From a virus: a DNA stretch of 64,000 bases. Shown in pieces: positions 43,687 to 52,927 of the stretch (its first letter is position 1; each line of letters begins with the position of its first letter). The stretch is from IMG/VR virus record IMGVR_UViG_3300009094_000001, positions 1-64,000 of that record. One strand, 5' to 3'. The notes under the pieces were generated by a model that did not search any database, had not been told where the DNA came from, and saw nothing but the letters and a program-made list of their open reading frames with translations. A program made the translations under genes and the position numbers.

Positions 43687-43727
43687 AAGAAAAACGGGGG
43701 CAGTTTCCTCGAAAGAAAACCACCCCC
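43687..43727 (-). terminator. Rho-independent terminator after capsid gene
   Basis: Minus strand: GGGGG ... GTTT-C-loop-G-AAAC ... CCCCC followed by GTTTTTCTT. The stem has a two-base internal mismatch. It would give the capsid gene a monocistronic transcript. Confidence 0.75.
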
Positions 43728-43750
43728 GCCCCCACGAGTCTAGTTATCGC

Positions 43751-45073
43751 TTAGGTGATTTCTTCCCCAACACAACCACCCGGATTATTACAGTCTTCGG
43801 CCTCGCACACACCCAAGGTCGCGAACGAATCCGCGCCAGTGAAGCTGGACGAGCTAGGCACCTCGCAAGCTTCCAAGCCGAGGTCGGCCGGGCAGCGGAG
43901 GTAGAGAATCGGCACGATATGCTGCGGACGGACCGGCTGATACGCACGAGTAATCTGATACTTGTGCTGGCCGAAGTCACCCCACAGGTTGCAATCGTTG
44001 TCGATTTCGTAGTGCCAATCGAGTTCGCCCATGTAAAGCTGGGGCGCGAACTTGAACGTGCCCTCGCCGGTGTAGCGTTCCGGGGTCAGGCGGTTGAATG
44101 AATTGTCGGCGAACAGGAAGCCAACTTCCCAGAGCGCGGCGAGCCACGTCGGGTTTGCCTTGGCATACGCCGTGTTCTTGCAGGTGTTGACGACCGTGAT
44201 GACGGGGTCAATGAGCGCCAGCGTGCCGTCCTCGTTGAAACCGTTAGCCCGGAGGGGCCGTTGGTCGGTGCCGAGAGCGATGCCGCGATACGCGCCAGCC
44301 TGCTCAAAAGAGTAGGCGGAGATGGCAACCTCGCCGAGGCGATAGCTGCCCTGCGTCAAGCAACAGATGGCGTCCTTGACGGACGTTTCGTTGCGGAACG
44401 CTTCGATGATGTCGGAGCTGCCGATGAAACGGAAATGGGGCATGCCCTTCCCGCCGGCATCGAACATTTCGGCGAACAGCGCTTCCTTCAAGTAGCGGGC
44501 GATGGTGTGCAGCGCCTTGAAAGAAATCGGAGCGGTCGGAGCGATGGGGGCGAACTTGACGCCAACATCCGTCTCGTTACCGCCGGTGAACAGCGAGTCG
44601 AAATCGTAGCCGATGGCGGCGACGAACTTGGAAGCGGAACGCAGATACAACTGGGCGCGAATGTCCGAGTTGATATACTGGGTCATCAGCTTCTTGAGCG
44701 AATCCTCGGCAGCGAGGTAGCTGGACTTGAACGCGGCGAAGCCTTTCTTGACGCAGACCCGAGGGCCGAGACCGCGTTTCGATTCGAGCTGTGCCGTGAA
44801 TTCGACGGCGTCCGTGAGGTCTTGGAGACCAACGGTGCCGCACAATTCCAAATCGCACACAAACGTCGGAAGGGCGAGGCTATCCCCGGGGGCAGCCTGT
44901 TGCTGCACAGCCGTCCTGATAACATCAGAAACGCCGGAGGGGAACGTTCCACCTCCAATCACATTCATAAAAGGACTGTTAGCCGCGAGAGCCTTCGCGA
45001 TGGTGCCCACAAGGCGGGCGGAATCCTTCCTCGCAATATCTGAGAGGTCGGAGGGGGTAATACAATCGGCCAT
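43751..45073 (-). CDS. Major capsid protein candidate
   Basis: A 440-residue protein with an ordered alpha/beta composition and no signal or repeat. It lies downstream of the portal and scaffold genes, and is transcribed from its own class A promoter with a long structured leader and a strong terminator, as expected for the most abundant virion protein. The N-terminal third is helical (SDIARKDSARLVGTIAKALA), as in HK97-fold N-arms. I cannot prove the fold. Cysteines are unusually frequent near both ends. Confidence 0.7.
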   Translation of the reverse strand: MADCITPSDLSDIARKDSARLVGTIAKALAANSPFMNVIGGGTFPSGVSDVIRTAVQQQAAPGDSLALPTFVCDLELCGTVGLQDLTDAVEFTAQLESKRGLGPRVCVKKGFAAFKSSYLAAEDSLKKLMTQYINSDIRAQLYLRSASKFVAAIGYDFDSLFTGGNETDVGVKFAPIAPTAPISFKALHTIARYLKEALFAEMFDAGGKGMPHFRFIGSSDIIEAFRNETSVKDAICCLTQGSYRLGEVAISAYSFEQAGAYRGIALGTDQRPLRANGFNEDGTLALIDPVITVVNTCKNTAYAKANPTWLAALWEVGFLFADNSFNRLTPERYTGEGTFKFAPQLYMGELDWHYEIDNDCNLWGDFGQHKYQITRAYQPVRPQHIVPILYLRCPADLGLEACEVPSSSSFTGADSFATLGVCEAEDCNNPGGCVGEEIT

Positions 45074-45225
45074 ATACTGAAATTTTCTGTCTTAACCGCT
45101 TGGAGCGGTTATGGTTGAGTTGGTGTGCGTGTGTAAACGCACGGTTCTTTGTCTCGCGGCCAGCCGAAACAAAATTGGCCTATCTCAACCTAGAGCAGCG
45201 GCAGAGGATGCTTTAGCTCTGTGGG
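45074..45225 (-). promoter_or_regulatory. Structured 5' leader of the capsid gene
   Basis: About 150 nt between the class A promoter and the capsid ATG. A 7-bp outer stem (45184-45190 with 45113-45119) encloses two hairpins: an 8-bp one with 45149-45156 against 45165-45172, and a 6-bp one with 45125-45130 against 45137-45142. This forms a three-way junction. A perfect 7-bp hairpin (45094-45110) lies next, about 20 nt before the start. It could control capsid translation or mRNA stability. Confidence 0.6.
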
Positions 45226-45254
45226 AAAGGTCCACACTTCGGACCAAAAGTCAA
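45226..45254 (-). promoter_or_regulatory. Class A phage promoter (TTGACT-N17-ACCTTT)
   Basis: Minus strand: TTGACT (45254-45249), a 17-bp spacer ending GTGG, ACCTTT (45231-45226). It overlaps the end of the glycosyltransferase gene and drives the capsid gene. Confidence 0.85.
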
Positions 45255-46105
45255 GAGATTTTCGTCTTTCCCGGGACATACATCATCTCCCCGAGGTGTC
45301 CGACCACGCAACCCAAATCGACGTAGCACTGGTGCCCCGCTTGGGCGGCGCGTCGGCAGAACTGAACGTCTTCGCCCACGCCGAGGTTGCTCATACGTTG
45401 CGAGACGGCGAGCGCGCTTTCCAGACGTTTCGTGATGTCGGGTATGACGTTGATGTAATCAAGGTCGGACAAATTATAGAGGTCGGTCAAGGAATCCTGC
45501 ACGGCTTCCACGAGGTCGTGCTCCGACGACGTGAAAAAATTCGAGCCGGTGCCATCCGGCTTGCGCGCGAGGCGGGGGAATTTCCTCTCGATGTCGAGGA
45601 AGACCGATTTATGGATGAGAACCCAGCCGAACCCGACCCACTGCGTCGGGCGAAGTTCGTCGCGCGGGCCGGCGTTCACGTATTTTTCCAACTGCACGCC
45701 TTCCGCGAAAATGGATTTCGAGTGGGGCCAACGTCCACGATACAGCCCTCCTACGAGCGTCTTGCCGTGACTGAGAAGCCTGTCGATTCCGTGAAGGCCG
45801 GCGAAAAGCGGCGGGAGGTCGAAGCCCGTGAACTGATTGTAGAGAGCTGCGTTGCCGAAGGGCGGCACGTTGTCATCATCGCACATCAGGCACCACTCCA
45901 TGCCGGAGCGCAAAAACTGGTCAGCAAGTTTATTGCGCGAATGAGCCACAAAGGCGTCACCGAAATCCAGTGACAACGCCATGCGCTTCTTGTCGAAGAG
46001 CGTCATCAGCGCAAACAGCGTGCGGGGGTTCGTGGTTTTGTAGAACGGCAGGCACAACATCACCTGCTTGTTCTCGATTAGCATCGTAGGGGTTGCTTCG
46101 CTCAT
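45251..46105 (-). CDS. GT-A-type glycosyltransferase-like protein between scaffold and capsid
   Basis: A 284-residue protein. KQVMLCLPFYKTTNPRTLFA starts the nucleotide-sugar domain, CDDDN at residues 75-79 is a DxD-type metal/sugar-nucleotide motif, and GVGEDVQFCRRAAQAGHQCY near the C-terminus matches the ED...C motif of GT2-like enzymes. Glycosyltransferases are not normal parts of a head gene block. The position suggests it modifies a capsid or head protein. It overlaps the scaffold gene by 4 nt. Confidence 0.72.
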   Translation of the reverse strand: MSEATPTMLIENKQVMLCLPFYKTTNPRTLFALMTLFDKKRMALSLDFGDAFVAHSRNKLADQFLRSGMEWCLMCDDDNVPPFGNAALYNQFTGFDLPPLFAGLHGIDRLLSHGKTLVGGLYRGRWPHSKSIFAEGVQLEKYVNAGPRDELRPTQWVGFGWVLIHKSVFLDIERKFPRLARKPDGTGSNFFTSSEHDLVEAVQDSLTDLYNLSDLDYINVIPDITKRLESALAVSQRMSNLGVGEDVQFCRRAAQAGHQCYVDLGCVVGHLGEMMYVPGKTKIS

Positions 46106-47388
46106 CGGGACGCCATCTTTTCTTTGAAAAGGTTGTCAATCGCGACAACGCTCGGGGTATTCACGTTATCCGTCACCGGATTCGACGTGCTGTCGGGCTT
46201 CGCAGACGGCGCTAGCCGCGCGGTGCTCGCGCCCTTGACCTTCTCGAATTTTTCAGTCACTTCCTTGAGGCTGGCCTCCAGCGCCTTGACCTTCTCCGTG
46301 CTCTCGACCGTCATGCGCGCAATATCCGCGCGGGCCTTCAAAAGCTGCACGTAGCCGACGGCGAGCAGGCTGCGCAACTCAGGCGAGTTGTCGGCAACGG
46401 CTTGGGCTAAAAATTCGTTCGACTCCTTCACGAGTTTGTTGTGCGCTTCCACCGCAGTCTTCTCCGCCGGTGTTGCGCCGTCTTTGGCCTTGCGCTCCTC
46501 CAGCCATCCGAGTTGAGGGGCCAGCTCCTTTACCTTGAGTTCAACCTGCTTGTTGTGCTGCGCAACCACGTCGGTTTGGGAAGCCTGCTTGTTGCGCAGG
46601 TATTCGTCGGCGTTCGCCTTGGCTTCGGCAATGGCCTTGTTTTTCTTTTCGAGAATATTTTCGTTCTCGATGATTTTCGCGTCCACGAAACGCTTGAGCC
46701 GCCCGTCCATCTTGACGGCGTCCCAGTCCACTTCGGAAGGACCGCCCAGCGCTTTGATTTTGGCGATGTGTTCGTCGGTAAAACCGTCGGCCTTGAGCCG
46801 GGCGTAAATCGATTCTGTGTTGTCCGCAATCGTCTTATCGAAGGTCTTGAACTCCGGGTCCGCCTCTACATCAAGCTTGCTGCGAAAAGACCTCAGCTCC
46901 TTCAACTCGTTTTCGAGTTCGACCGGGACTCCGTTGCCCAGCTTCGCGGCGAGTTCGTCGCGTTCCTTTTTCAGTGCATCGCGCTCCTGCTCCGCCGCAG
47001 CCACGCGCTCGCGCGCGAGGGTCTTGAGTTTATCAAAGGACTCGTTCGTCTTCGGCTTGCTGTATGGGGGCAGCGTAATCGCGTCGAAATCGTCGGTTGG
47101 TTTCGCGGCGGGCTCGGGCTTCGGCTCAGCGGTCGGCTCGGTGGGCTCGGGCTTCGCGGCAGGCTCGGGCTCCGTAGTCGGCTCAGGCTTCGCAGCCGGT
47201 TCTGCCGGGGGCTCCGGCTCAGTTTTCGCGGCTGGCTCGGGCTTCGGCTCGGGGTTGGTTTTCTCGGCCGTCTTTGCGGCAATCATCTTGTCGAGTTCAG
47301 CGGCGGACTCGGGGTCAATAGAGGGCTGACTGTCAAAGCCGGGAATCGCGGACAATTCGCGGAGGTCAGAGGAGGGGGTTGCGGCCAT
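46102..47388 (-). CDS. Scaffolding protein candidate
   Basis: A 428-residue protein with the profile of a phage scaffold: a long Pro/Glu/Lys repeat (PEPKPEPAAKTEPEPPAEPA style, residues about 45-105) and an extended coiled coil (ARERVAAAEQERDALKKERD). A second helical region and a basic C-terminus follow. It sits between portal and capsid genes. I chose the ATG at 47388. Confidence 0.7.
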   Translation of the reverse strand: MAATPSSDLRELSAIPGFDSQPSIDPESAAELDKMIAAKTAEKTNPEPKPEPAAKTEPEPPAEPAAKPEPTTEPEPAAKPEPTEPTAEPKPEPAAKPTDDFDAITLPPYSKPKTNESFDKLKTLARERVAAAEQERDALKKERDELAAKLGNGVPVELENELKELRSFRSKLDVEADPEFKTFDKTIADNTESIYARLKADGFTDEHIAKIKALGGPSEVDWDAVKMDGRLKRFVDAKIIENENILEKKNKAIAEAKANADEYLRNKQASQTDVVAQHNKQVELKVKELAPQLGWLEERKAKDGATPAEKTAVEAHNKLVKESNEFLAQAVADNSPELRSLLAVGYVQLLKARADIARMTVESTEKVKALEASLKEVTEKFEKVKGASTARLAPSAKPDSTSNPVTDNVNTPSVVAIDNLFKEKMASR

Positions 47389-47390
47389 AT

Positions 47391-47705
47391 TTATCGGGGG
47401 TTTGCGCCGTCCCACTTGGATTCATCGTCCAAGTCGGCATAGGCTTCTTTCGTTTGGGGTTTGGGTCGGAACTCGGCGGGCGGGTCAACGGTAAGTGAAA
47501 CCAGCAAGTCGAAAATGGTCTGGGCTCCCTTCACCTCTCCCGCGCGCACGAGCGTTTTATTTTTGTGCTCGCCGTCGAGTAGGTCGGGGATATATCTGTG
47601 CAGAATGTGCAGGACCTTGTCGCCGGTTTTCCCGGAGAAAAATTCCTTGAGATTTTGCGCGTCCGTGGAATCCCAGAGGATTCCGGTCTTCGTGGGGGAG
47701 AACAT
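47391..47705 (-). CDS. Hypothetical head-region protein
   Basis: A 104-residue protein (MFSPTKTGILWDSTDAQNLK ... HILHRYIPDLLDGEHKNKTL), mostly helical. It is located between portal and scaffold with short gaps and may be a head-assembly accessory protein. No family is recognised. Confidence 0.5.
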   Translation of the reverse strand: MFSPTKTGILWDSTDAQNLKEFFSGKTGDKVLHILHRYIPDLLDGEHKNKTLVRAGEVKGAQTIFDLLVSLTVDPPAEFRPKPQTKEAYADLDDESKWDGANPR

Positions 47706-47707
47706 GT

Positions 47708-49801
47708 TTAAGCGGTGGGTGGGATTTGTCCGGCGTCAATTGCGGCAGCTTCTTGTTGGGCTTGTCCGGCGACTTGGCCAATCTGGGCCTGCTGTTCGGC
47801 GAGTTGAGTCAGCTCGCCCATGATTCCTCGGAGCTTCGTCGCAACGTCCTTCGCAGGCGCGAGTGCTTCCTTCGGTGCGCCGGCAGCTTCCGCTGCTTCG
47901 ATGTGCGCTTCCGCATGCTTCAACAGCGCGGTCAGCGTCGCAACCGCGTGCGGGTCCGCAGTCGCAGCCATCGCTGCGTTTTCCATCGCCGGCAGCAAAA
48001 CCTGCAAATGAACGAGATGATTATCGCGCGGCGACACCGGCACCTCTGCGCCTTGGCCGACGATGATAAGCAGCTCCAACTGCTGCTGGCGTGATTGCTC
48101 GGCGACAACAGTCGGGTCTTCGTCGGGCAGAATAACCGCCTTGGCAAATTCTTCGTTGACTTGCGCCGACACCTTACGCATCTGCAATTCTTTCTGATTA
48201 TACAACGGGTTGCCGGCGGCTTCTGTCGCGGCAATGACAATCTGCTGGCGCTCCAAGTCGGTGTAATCCTTGACTGTCTCCGCCACAGGCTGCTTGGAAA
48301 GCTTGTTCAGCTCTTCGCGCGTCATGACTTTCAGCAGACGTTTCTGCATCTCCTTGGCGTCCTTTTCCGTGGTGTCCGGGTCGCACAACCTTTTCTGAAT
48401 CGTCGTCATGAAGTCCGCGAACTGATTCAGAAATCGTCCGATGATGGTGTCGCGAGATTGCTCCTCGCGCGCGGCGAACAAATCCACCTGCGCCTTGGTG
48501 ACGCGCTCACCCTCGAAAACTTTCGGCGTAGTTGCGCCGGCCATCTGGTCGAGTAGCCCGGTGAGGAATGCGTCGAGCTGCAAAAACGGCTCCACACTTC
48601 CGTCCAGTTGCTTTTCGACGACGGTGAACCCGGCCCCAATGAGAATCGCGTTTCCGACGATGCTCATTTTGAAACGCTGCAACTGTTTCTCGTCGCCTTG
48701 GATGATAATCTTGCCGGAGAGATTCAGCCGGTCAACGACCTCGTTCCGCGAGCGGTCGAGAATGCCTGCCATCGCGTAGATTTCACGCCCGATTCCCTTC
48801 GACCCGTGCATCGTTCCGTTGCCCTGCTGGAAACTGAAAAACGAGACCGCGTCCGCCATGCTATCGTATTGGTCGTGGCTGACGAAAAGCTCAGCAAAAC
48901 CGTGCGAGTCGAATACGTAGTGGGAAATCTTCCCGGTAATCTCCGTCGCAAACAAATGCCAAAGACACACCGCCCGCGCGCCGGCCTCGTAAGAGGTGCC
49001 GACGACGGATTCGCGAATCAGGTCCTCGTAAGCCCGCTCCGGGTCTTTCATGTCGGAGCGACGATGCTCCGGCATCGCGGCGTTGATGGACTTGACGGTT
49101 TCCTTGATGTCCCAGCCACGGGTCTGCGCTGCTTCCTTGTCGGAAATTACTATCGCAAGTTCGTGAATGAGGACTTCCTCCCGGAGCGCGACAACCTGCG
49201 CAAAGTTCGGCAGTTGCTTGGTCCCGGTCGGGATGAAAAAATGGTCCTGCCGGAAAAACTTCGGGAACCAGTGAAATTCGTCAAGCTGCGCAAGCGCCGC
49301 GTATCCGAACAGAGCGTTTTCCTGACCGAGTTCGGAGAGCATGGAACGCCAGCCGGGCCTCGCGCGGCAAGTCGTGGTGATTTCTCGACGAAAAGCTTCC
49401 GTCTTTGCGGCGGCACCCGGTTCGTCGTCGGGGAGCGAAGAGTTCGTCAGGTATTTTACGCCCTCAATCGCTTCGACAAAGCGCGGCGCAACCTTGTCGA
49501 TGAGCATCGGCAAAGGTTTGCTTGTAAAATTCGTCTTCCAGCCGAGTCCCTCCGCCTCCAGCGCGGTTTGGGAGAAGGGTCGCTCGCTGTTATACTTCGC
49601 CATGATGCGCGCGTTCTTGAGATTACGCTCTTTGTTCGCGCATTCGAGAGTCGTGATGATGGATTTCGCCTGCGCTGCGTCGATGATGGACCGATTTTTC
49701 GGCTTGACCGCGTTGCTCAGGTTCGGAGACGCAATCGCGCCGACGTAATCGTTCTGGTCGTCCGTCGTCGGAGGGTATGCAGGAAAGTCAATGGCGGGCA
49801 T
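47708..49801 (-). CDS. Portal (head-tail connector) protein
   Basis: A 697-residue protein of portal size and style: an N-terminal arm, a middle alpha/beta stem and wing region (SKGIGREIYAMAGILDRSRN, EVVDRLNLSGKIII), and a long C-terminal coiled coil rich in Gln/Ala (LAEQQAQIGQVAGQAQQEAA), which forms the portal barrel in podoviruses. It is preceded by a class A promoter with a 9-nt leader and lies between terminase and scaffold. Confidence 0.75.
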   Translation of the reverse strand: MPAIDFPAYPPTTDDQNDYVGAIASPNLSNAVKPKNRSIIDAAQAKSIITTLECANKERNLKNARIMAKYNSERPFSQTALEAEGLGWKTNFTSKPLPMLIDKVAPRFVEAIEGVKYLTNSSLPDDEPGAAAKTEAFRREITTTCRARPGWRSMLSELGQENALFGYAALAQLDEFHWFPKFFRQDHFFIPTGTKQLPNFAQVVALREEVLIHELAIVISDKEAAQTRGWDIKETVKSINAAMPEHRRSDMKDPERAYEDLIRESVVGTSYEAGARAVCLWHLFATEITGKISHYVFDSHGFAELFVSHDQYDSMADAVSFFSFQQGNGTMHGSKGIGREIYAMAGILDRSRNEVVDRLNLSGKIIIQGDEKQLQRFKMSIVGNAILIGAGFTVVEKQLDGSVEPFLQLDAFLTGLLDQMAGATTPKVFEGERVTKAQVDLFAAREEQSRDTIIGRFLNQFADFMTTIQKRLCDPDTTEKDAKEMQKRLLKVMTREELNKLSKQPVAETVKDYTDLERQQIVIAATEAAGNPLYNQKELQMRKVSAQVNEEFAKAVILPDEDPTVVAEQSRQQQLELLIIVGQGAEVPVSPRDNHLVHLQVLLPAMENAAMAATADPHAVATLTALLKHAEAHIEAAEAAGAPKEALAPAKDVATKLRGIMGELTQLAEQQAQIGQVAGQAQQEAAAIDAGQIPPTA

Positions 49802-49810
49802 GGTCTTGTT

Positions 49811-49839
49811 AAAGGTCCGTAAAAAGGGGTCTGAGTCAA
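49811..49839 (-). promoter_or_regulatory. Class A phage promoter (TTGACT-N17-ACCTTT)
   Basis: Minus strand: TTGACT (49839-49834), a 17-bp spacer ending ACGG, ACCTTT (49816-49811), then 9 nt to the portal ATG at 49801. Confidence 0.88.
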
Positions 49840-49843
49840 GTAT

Positions 49844-50089
49844 TTACCGATTGGTAACTACCCACCGGTGCCGGGGGCATTTTTCGGTCGCGAGCTGGGC
49901 TTTTAGGTCCACAAAACAGGTGCAAGCATTGCACTGGCGGATACTTGGGTCGAATTCCGGGCATTTCTCGCACGCGGCGAGTCGCTGTTTCACCGACTCA
50001 TCGTCCAGCAGCAGGGGGTCGCCCTTGACGAGGGTTTTGACGACCCGACAAGCCGACTTCGCGGCGTTTTTCAGGTTCGGGAGCCTCAT
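49844..50089 (-). CDS. Small cysteine-rich zinc-binding protein
   Basis: An 81-residue protein with RLAACEKCPEFDPSIRQCNA and CTCF...CPRHRW, a Cys pattern (C-x2-C ... C-x2-C-x-C ... C) that recurs in the adjacent gene. It resembles small zinc-binding phage proteins found beside terminase genes (DUF6171-like). The function is unknown. Confidence 0.55.
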   Translation of the reverse strand: MRLPNLKNAAKSACRVVKTLVKGDPLLLDDESVKQRLAACEKCPEFDPSIRQCNACTCFVDLKAQLATEKCPRHRWVVTNR

Positions 50090-50676
50090 ACCTTACGCCA
50101 ACAATTCGCCGGTAGCGACGGATTTGCGCTCGGGTTCTGATAAATGTGCACGCTGGTCGAGGTATCCTCCCCCAACACACGGCAGCCCTTCAACTTTTCG
50201 CCGATGGACGAGCTGCCGCCGAATAAAATCTGCTTGGCTGTCTTCCGCATGGCCTTGCAAGACCCGCAATTCGACGAGAGGGCCTTCTGCATCGGGCAGC
50301 CGGCGCAGATTGCTGCGCGACGACGCGCTTCTTCTCGGGAAACCGGCTGGGCTCCGCCAACTCGGCGCAGGCGAAGGATTCCGACTAGCCATTGCACAAC
50401 GGCGCGAGACGAGGCACGCGTCGATTGGTTTGCGGCAGCAACCGCGCGCTGCACCGGGGCCTCGGGTTTCGCCTCTTGGCAGTAGTCTGGTTGACGAGCG
50501 CAAACTTGGTCGAGGATTTCCTGCTCCGGGTCTCCCGGGGGTTTACCCGCGCGCTTACGATAGGACGCGACGCGCACCGCGAGGTGCTCCCACTGGTCAG
50601 CCTTGTGCTTGACGCCGTCCTCGTCGATGAAATATTTTCCGCCAATAGCGCGCAGGAATTTGTTAAACTTCTTCAT
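50086..50676 (-). CDS. Cysteine-motif protein related to its downstream neighbour
   Basis: A 196-residue protein: basic N-terminus (MKKFNKFLRAIGGKYFIDED), disordered middle, then RRRAAICAGCPMQKALSSNC and GSCKAMRKTAKQ. The C-x2-C-P ... C-x2-C block is the same as in 49844-50089, so one gene may derive from the other. It lies between TerL and portal and overlaps both by 4 nt. Confidence 0.5.
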   Translation of the reverse strand: MKKFNKFLRAIGGKYFIDEDGVKHKADQWEHLAVRVASYRKRAGKPPGDPEQEILDQVCARQPDYCQEAKPEAPVQRAVAAANQSTRASSRAVVQWLVGILRLRRVGGAQPVSREEARRRAAICAGCPMQKALSSNCGSCKAMRKTAKQILFGGSSSIGEKLKGCRVLGEDTSTSVHIYQNPSANPSLPANCWRKV

Positions 50677-52565
50677 AGGTCAACCTCAGAAAACCGGTTT
50701 GTGATGTCAATGCGAACCTCGTCGCCGGAATAATAGTCCTCGTAGTCATCGCCGCCAGAAAGCGTGTTCTCGGAACTCATGCCAAGGACAACGCCGGACG
50801 CTTTGCGGACCGCCTGCACCAGCAGGGACAACGCGTCGCAGTCGTCCGGGGACTTCCCTTGATTCCGGGACTTGTAGTCGGGCTTCGGCTCCACCTTGGA
50901 AAACTTCCCAGTCGCGCGGAATAGACGCCCGGTCATCTGCGGGTAAAGCTCGGAGGTCTCCAGCCCGGGCAGCGCTTTGAGGTATCCAAACTCAATGAAC
51001 TTTCGCAGCGCGAACATCAGCTCGCTCTGCATGCGGTCGTAGAGTTTGTGCGCCACGTCGGAATCTTCCACCATGATGCGAGTCTCGGACGCGCTCTCGG
51101 AGTAGTTGACGCCGGTAATCCCGACGCCCCACTCGTATTTCATAAGGTCAAAAACCCCTTGCATGTTACCCGTTCGGTCGAGTGCCAGCCACTCTGGCGT
51201 AATTCCGAGAGATTTCGCCAGCCGCACGATTTCATTTTTCATCGCGACGGTATCGCCCTTCGGCAGGAGGAAAATCTTATCGAGTTGCAACGCGAAGCGG
51301 GGGTATGCGCGGCCCTTGGCGTTCTTGAACATGATGATGCGCCCGTTCGGATGTTGCAGCGTCGGCGGGAACTTTATCCCGGTTGCCATGCCCCACTTCC
51401 CGGACGCGAAGCGAGCGGAGTCTCCGCCCTCCAACGCACCGTCCACGCCCCCGCACGGTCTTGGATTTTCATACCAAATAAACTCCGCCTTGAACTCGTC
51501 CAGCATGCCGACGGGAATAATCGATAGAACGGTGCCGAGGGGCGGGAAGCATCCGCGCGCCATCGCCCAGTATCCCGGCGTGTCCGTTCCGCCAGAGTTG
51601 CGGATGATTTGATTGAACCCCTCCAAGGTCTGCAACCCCGGGAAAATAACTCTCCCGGCTTTGACGTTCTCGCTGTATTTTGCGTCTAGGCGCACGACGA
51701 ACCAGCCGCGAGTGGACCGCCACTCAAAGTGCGTGTCCGGGTCAAACGAAGGCCAGCCAAAGGGCGGCTCGCAGCGCTGCCCGACGAGGTCGTTCTGGTC
51801 CGTGGGGTTGAACGCGCCCCCGACTTTAAGTCCGTCGCCGGACATATTCGACATGATGTTGTCGAGGTCCCGATGCACGCCGGCCGGAATGTTCGCGATT
51901 TCGTCGAGGAACACAAACAACCGGGACATCTCGCCGAAAATGGGGTGCGGGACCTTACGTGGAATGCGCTTCACGCCCTGCAATCTCCCGGCGGCTTTTT
52001 TCCCGAGAGGAATCACGACGCCGGTGATGGAGCCTTTGCGCGCCCGCTTGTCGAGACCGATGTAAAGCTTTCCGACCTCTCCCGGAAGCGGAATGGTGCT
52101 GGTTTTGTGCAGCGTGACTAAGTGCGTGAAAAGATTATCCTCCAAGTGCGTCTCGCTCGGGCCGAGGACTTTAATTGTAGTATATTCCGGGTCGCGAATC
52201 CATTGCAGAAACAGCCACACGGCGGAGGAAAAGGATTTGCCCATCGACCCCGCGCCCATGAACAGCATGAAATTGTTGTTCTCCCACGCGTCCCACACGC
52301 GCCGAACGCACTCCGGCTCTGCCGTGAATTGCGTGGGGCCCCAGAGCAGCCTCGCGGCATCCTCAAGCCCGTCGTTGTTCAGGCAATATTGCAACAAAAT
52401 ATTCAGGAGCGTGTATGCCTCCGCCTTTTTTGTCGGGTCTGGGACCTTGGTGCCTGTGCTGCGCACCCACTCCGCGACGAGCTTCGCGGCTTCAAAGGGC
52501 TTGTCCGCGTGTAGCAACACGCTGACCTCGTTTACGAGCTGTTTTTGTGGTCCGTCGGGTAGCAT
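50673..52565 (-). CDS. Terminase large subunit
   Basis: A 630-residue protein. The ATPase has Walker A GAGSMGKSF near residues 104-112, Walker B RLFVFLDE near 215-222, and a coupling motif around GGAFNPTD. The nuclease domain has VDGALEGGDS and later DRTGNMQGVF and KSPDDCDALS, the acidic positions of the RNase H-like terminase nuclease. It packages DNA into the prohead through the portal. I chose the ATG at 52565 (TAATG overlap) over the longer 52694 frame. Confidence 0.88.
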   Translation of the reverse strand: MLPDGPQKQLVNEVSVLLHADKPFEAAKLVAEWVRSTGTKVPDPTKKAEAYTLLNILLQYCLNNDGLEDAARLLWGPTQFTAEPECVRRVWDAWENNNFMLFMGAGSMGKSFSSAVWLFLQWIRDPEYTTIKVLGPSETHLEDNLFTHLVTLHKTSTIPLPGEVGKLYIGLDKRARKGSITGVVIPLGKKAAGRLQGVKRIPRKVPHPIFGEMSRLFVFLDEIANIPAGVHRDLDNIMSNMSGDGLKVGGAFNPTDQNDLVGQRCEPPFGWPSFDPDTHFEWRSTRGWFVVRLDAKYSENVKAGRVIFPGLQTLEGFNQIIRNSGGTDTPGYWAMARGCFPPLGTVLSIIPVGMLDEFKAEFIWYENPRPCGGVDGALEGGDSARFASGKWGMATGIKFPPTLQHPNGRIIMFKNAKGRAYPRFALQLDKIFLLPKGDTVAMKNEIVRLAKSLGITPEWLALDRTGNMQGVFDLMKYEWGVGITGVNYSESASETRIMVEDSDVAHKLYDRMQSELMFALRKFIEFGYLKALPGLETSELYPQMTGRLFRATGKFSKVEPKPDYKSRNQGKSPDDCDALSLLVQAVRKASGVVLGMSSENTLSGGDDYEDYYSGDEVRIDITNRFSEVDL

Positions 52566-52927
52566 TAATGAACAAATCTTCCAGCTGGCTCCAGCCACTT
52601 CTCGTCGCGGGAAATAAAGGTGTGGGTGTAGGCGTCTAACTGGTAAACCAGAGCTTCCCCCCGGTCCCTCCCAAAGAACCTTCTCATAATCCACGCAATG
52701 TCGTGGGAAACCTGACTGAGGTCGGAGTAAAAAACCATCCCCTTACATTCTTCCCAGCGGGCGAAGTCCTCGATAAATTCGGTGCTCGGCACCCACTTCA
52801 ACCAATCCTGCTTTACATTTTTCTTAAGTCGCTCGTCATCCCAGATGCACGCGAAGAAAAATCGAATAGGCTCAGCCGGCGGAGGCGGAAAAGGTTTTGT
52901 TTCCTCAGTTGTGTCGCCCAGTTCCAT
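52565..52927 (-). CDS. Hypothetical protein upstream of terminase
   Basis: A 120-residue protein with a proline-rich start (ETKPFPPPPAEP), then an ordered domain rich in Trp and Phe (FFFACIWDDERLKKNVKQ). It overlaps the fucose-synthase gene end and the terminase start. I do not recognise it. It is not obviously a small terminase. Confidence 0.5.
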   Translation of the reverse strand: MELGDTTEETKPFPPPPAEPIRFFFACIWDDERLKKNVKQDWLKWVPSTEFIEDFARWEECKGMVFYSDLSQVSHDIAWIMRRFFGRDRGEALVYQLDAYTHTFISRDEKWLEPAGRFVH

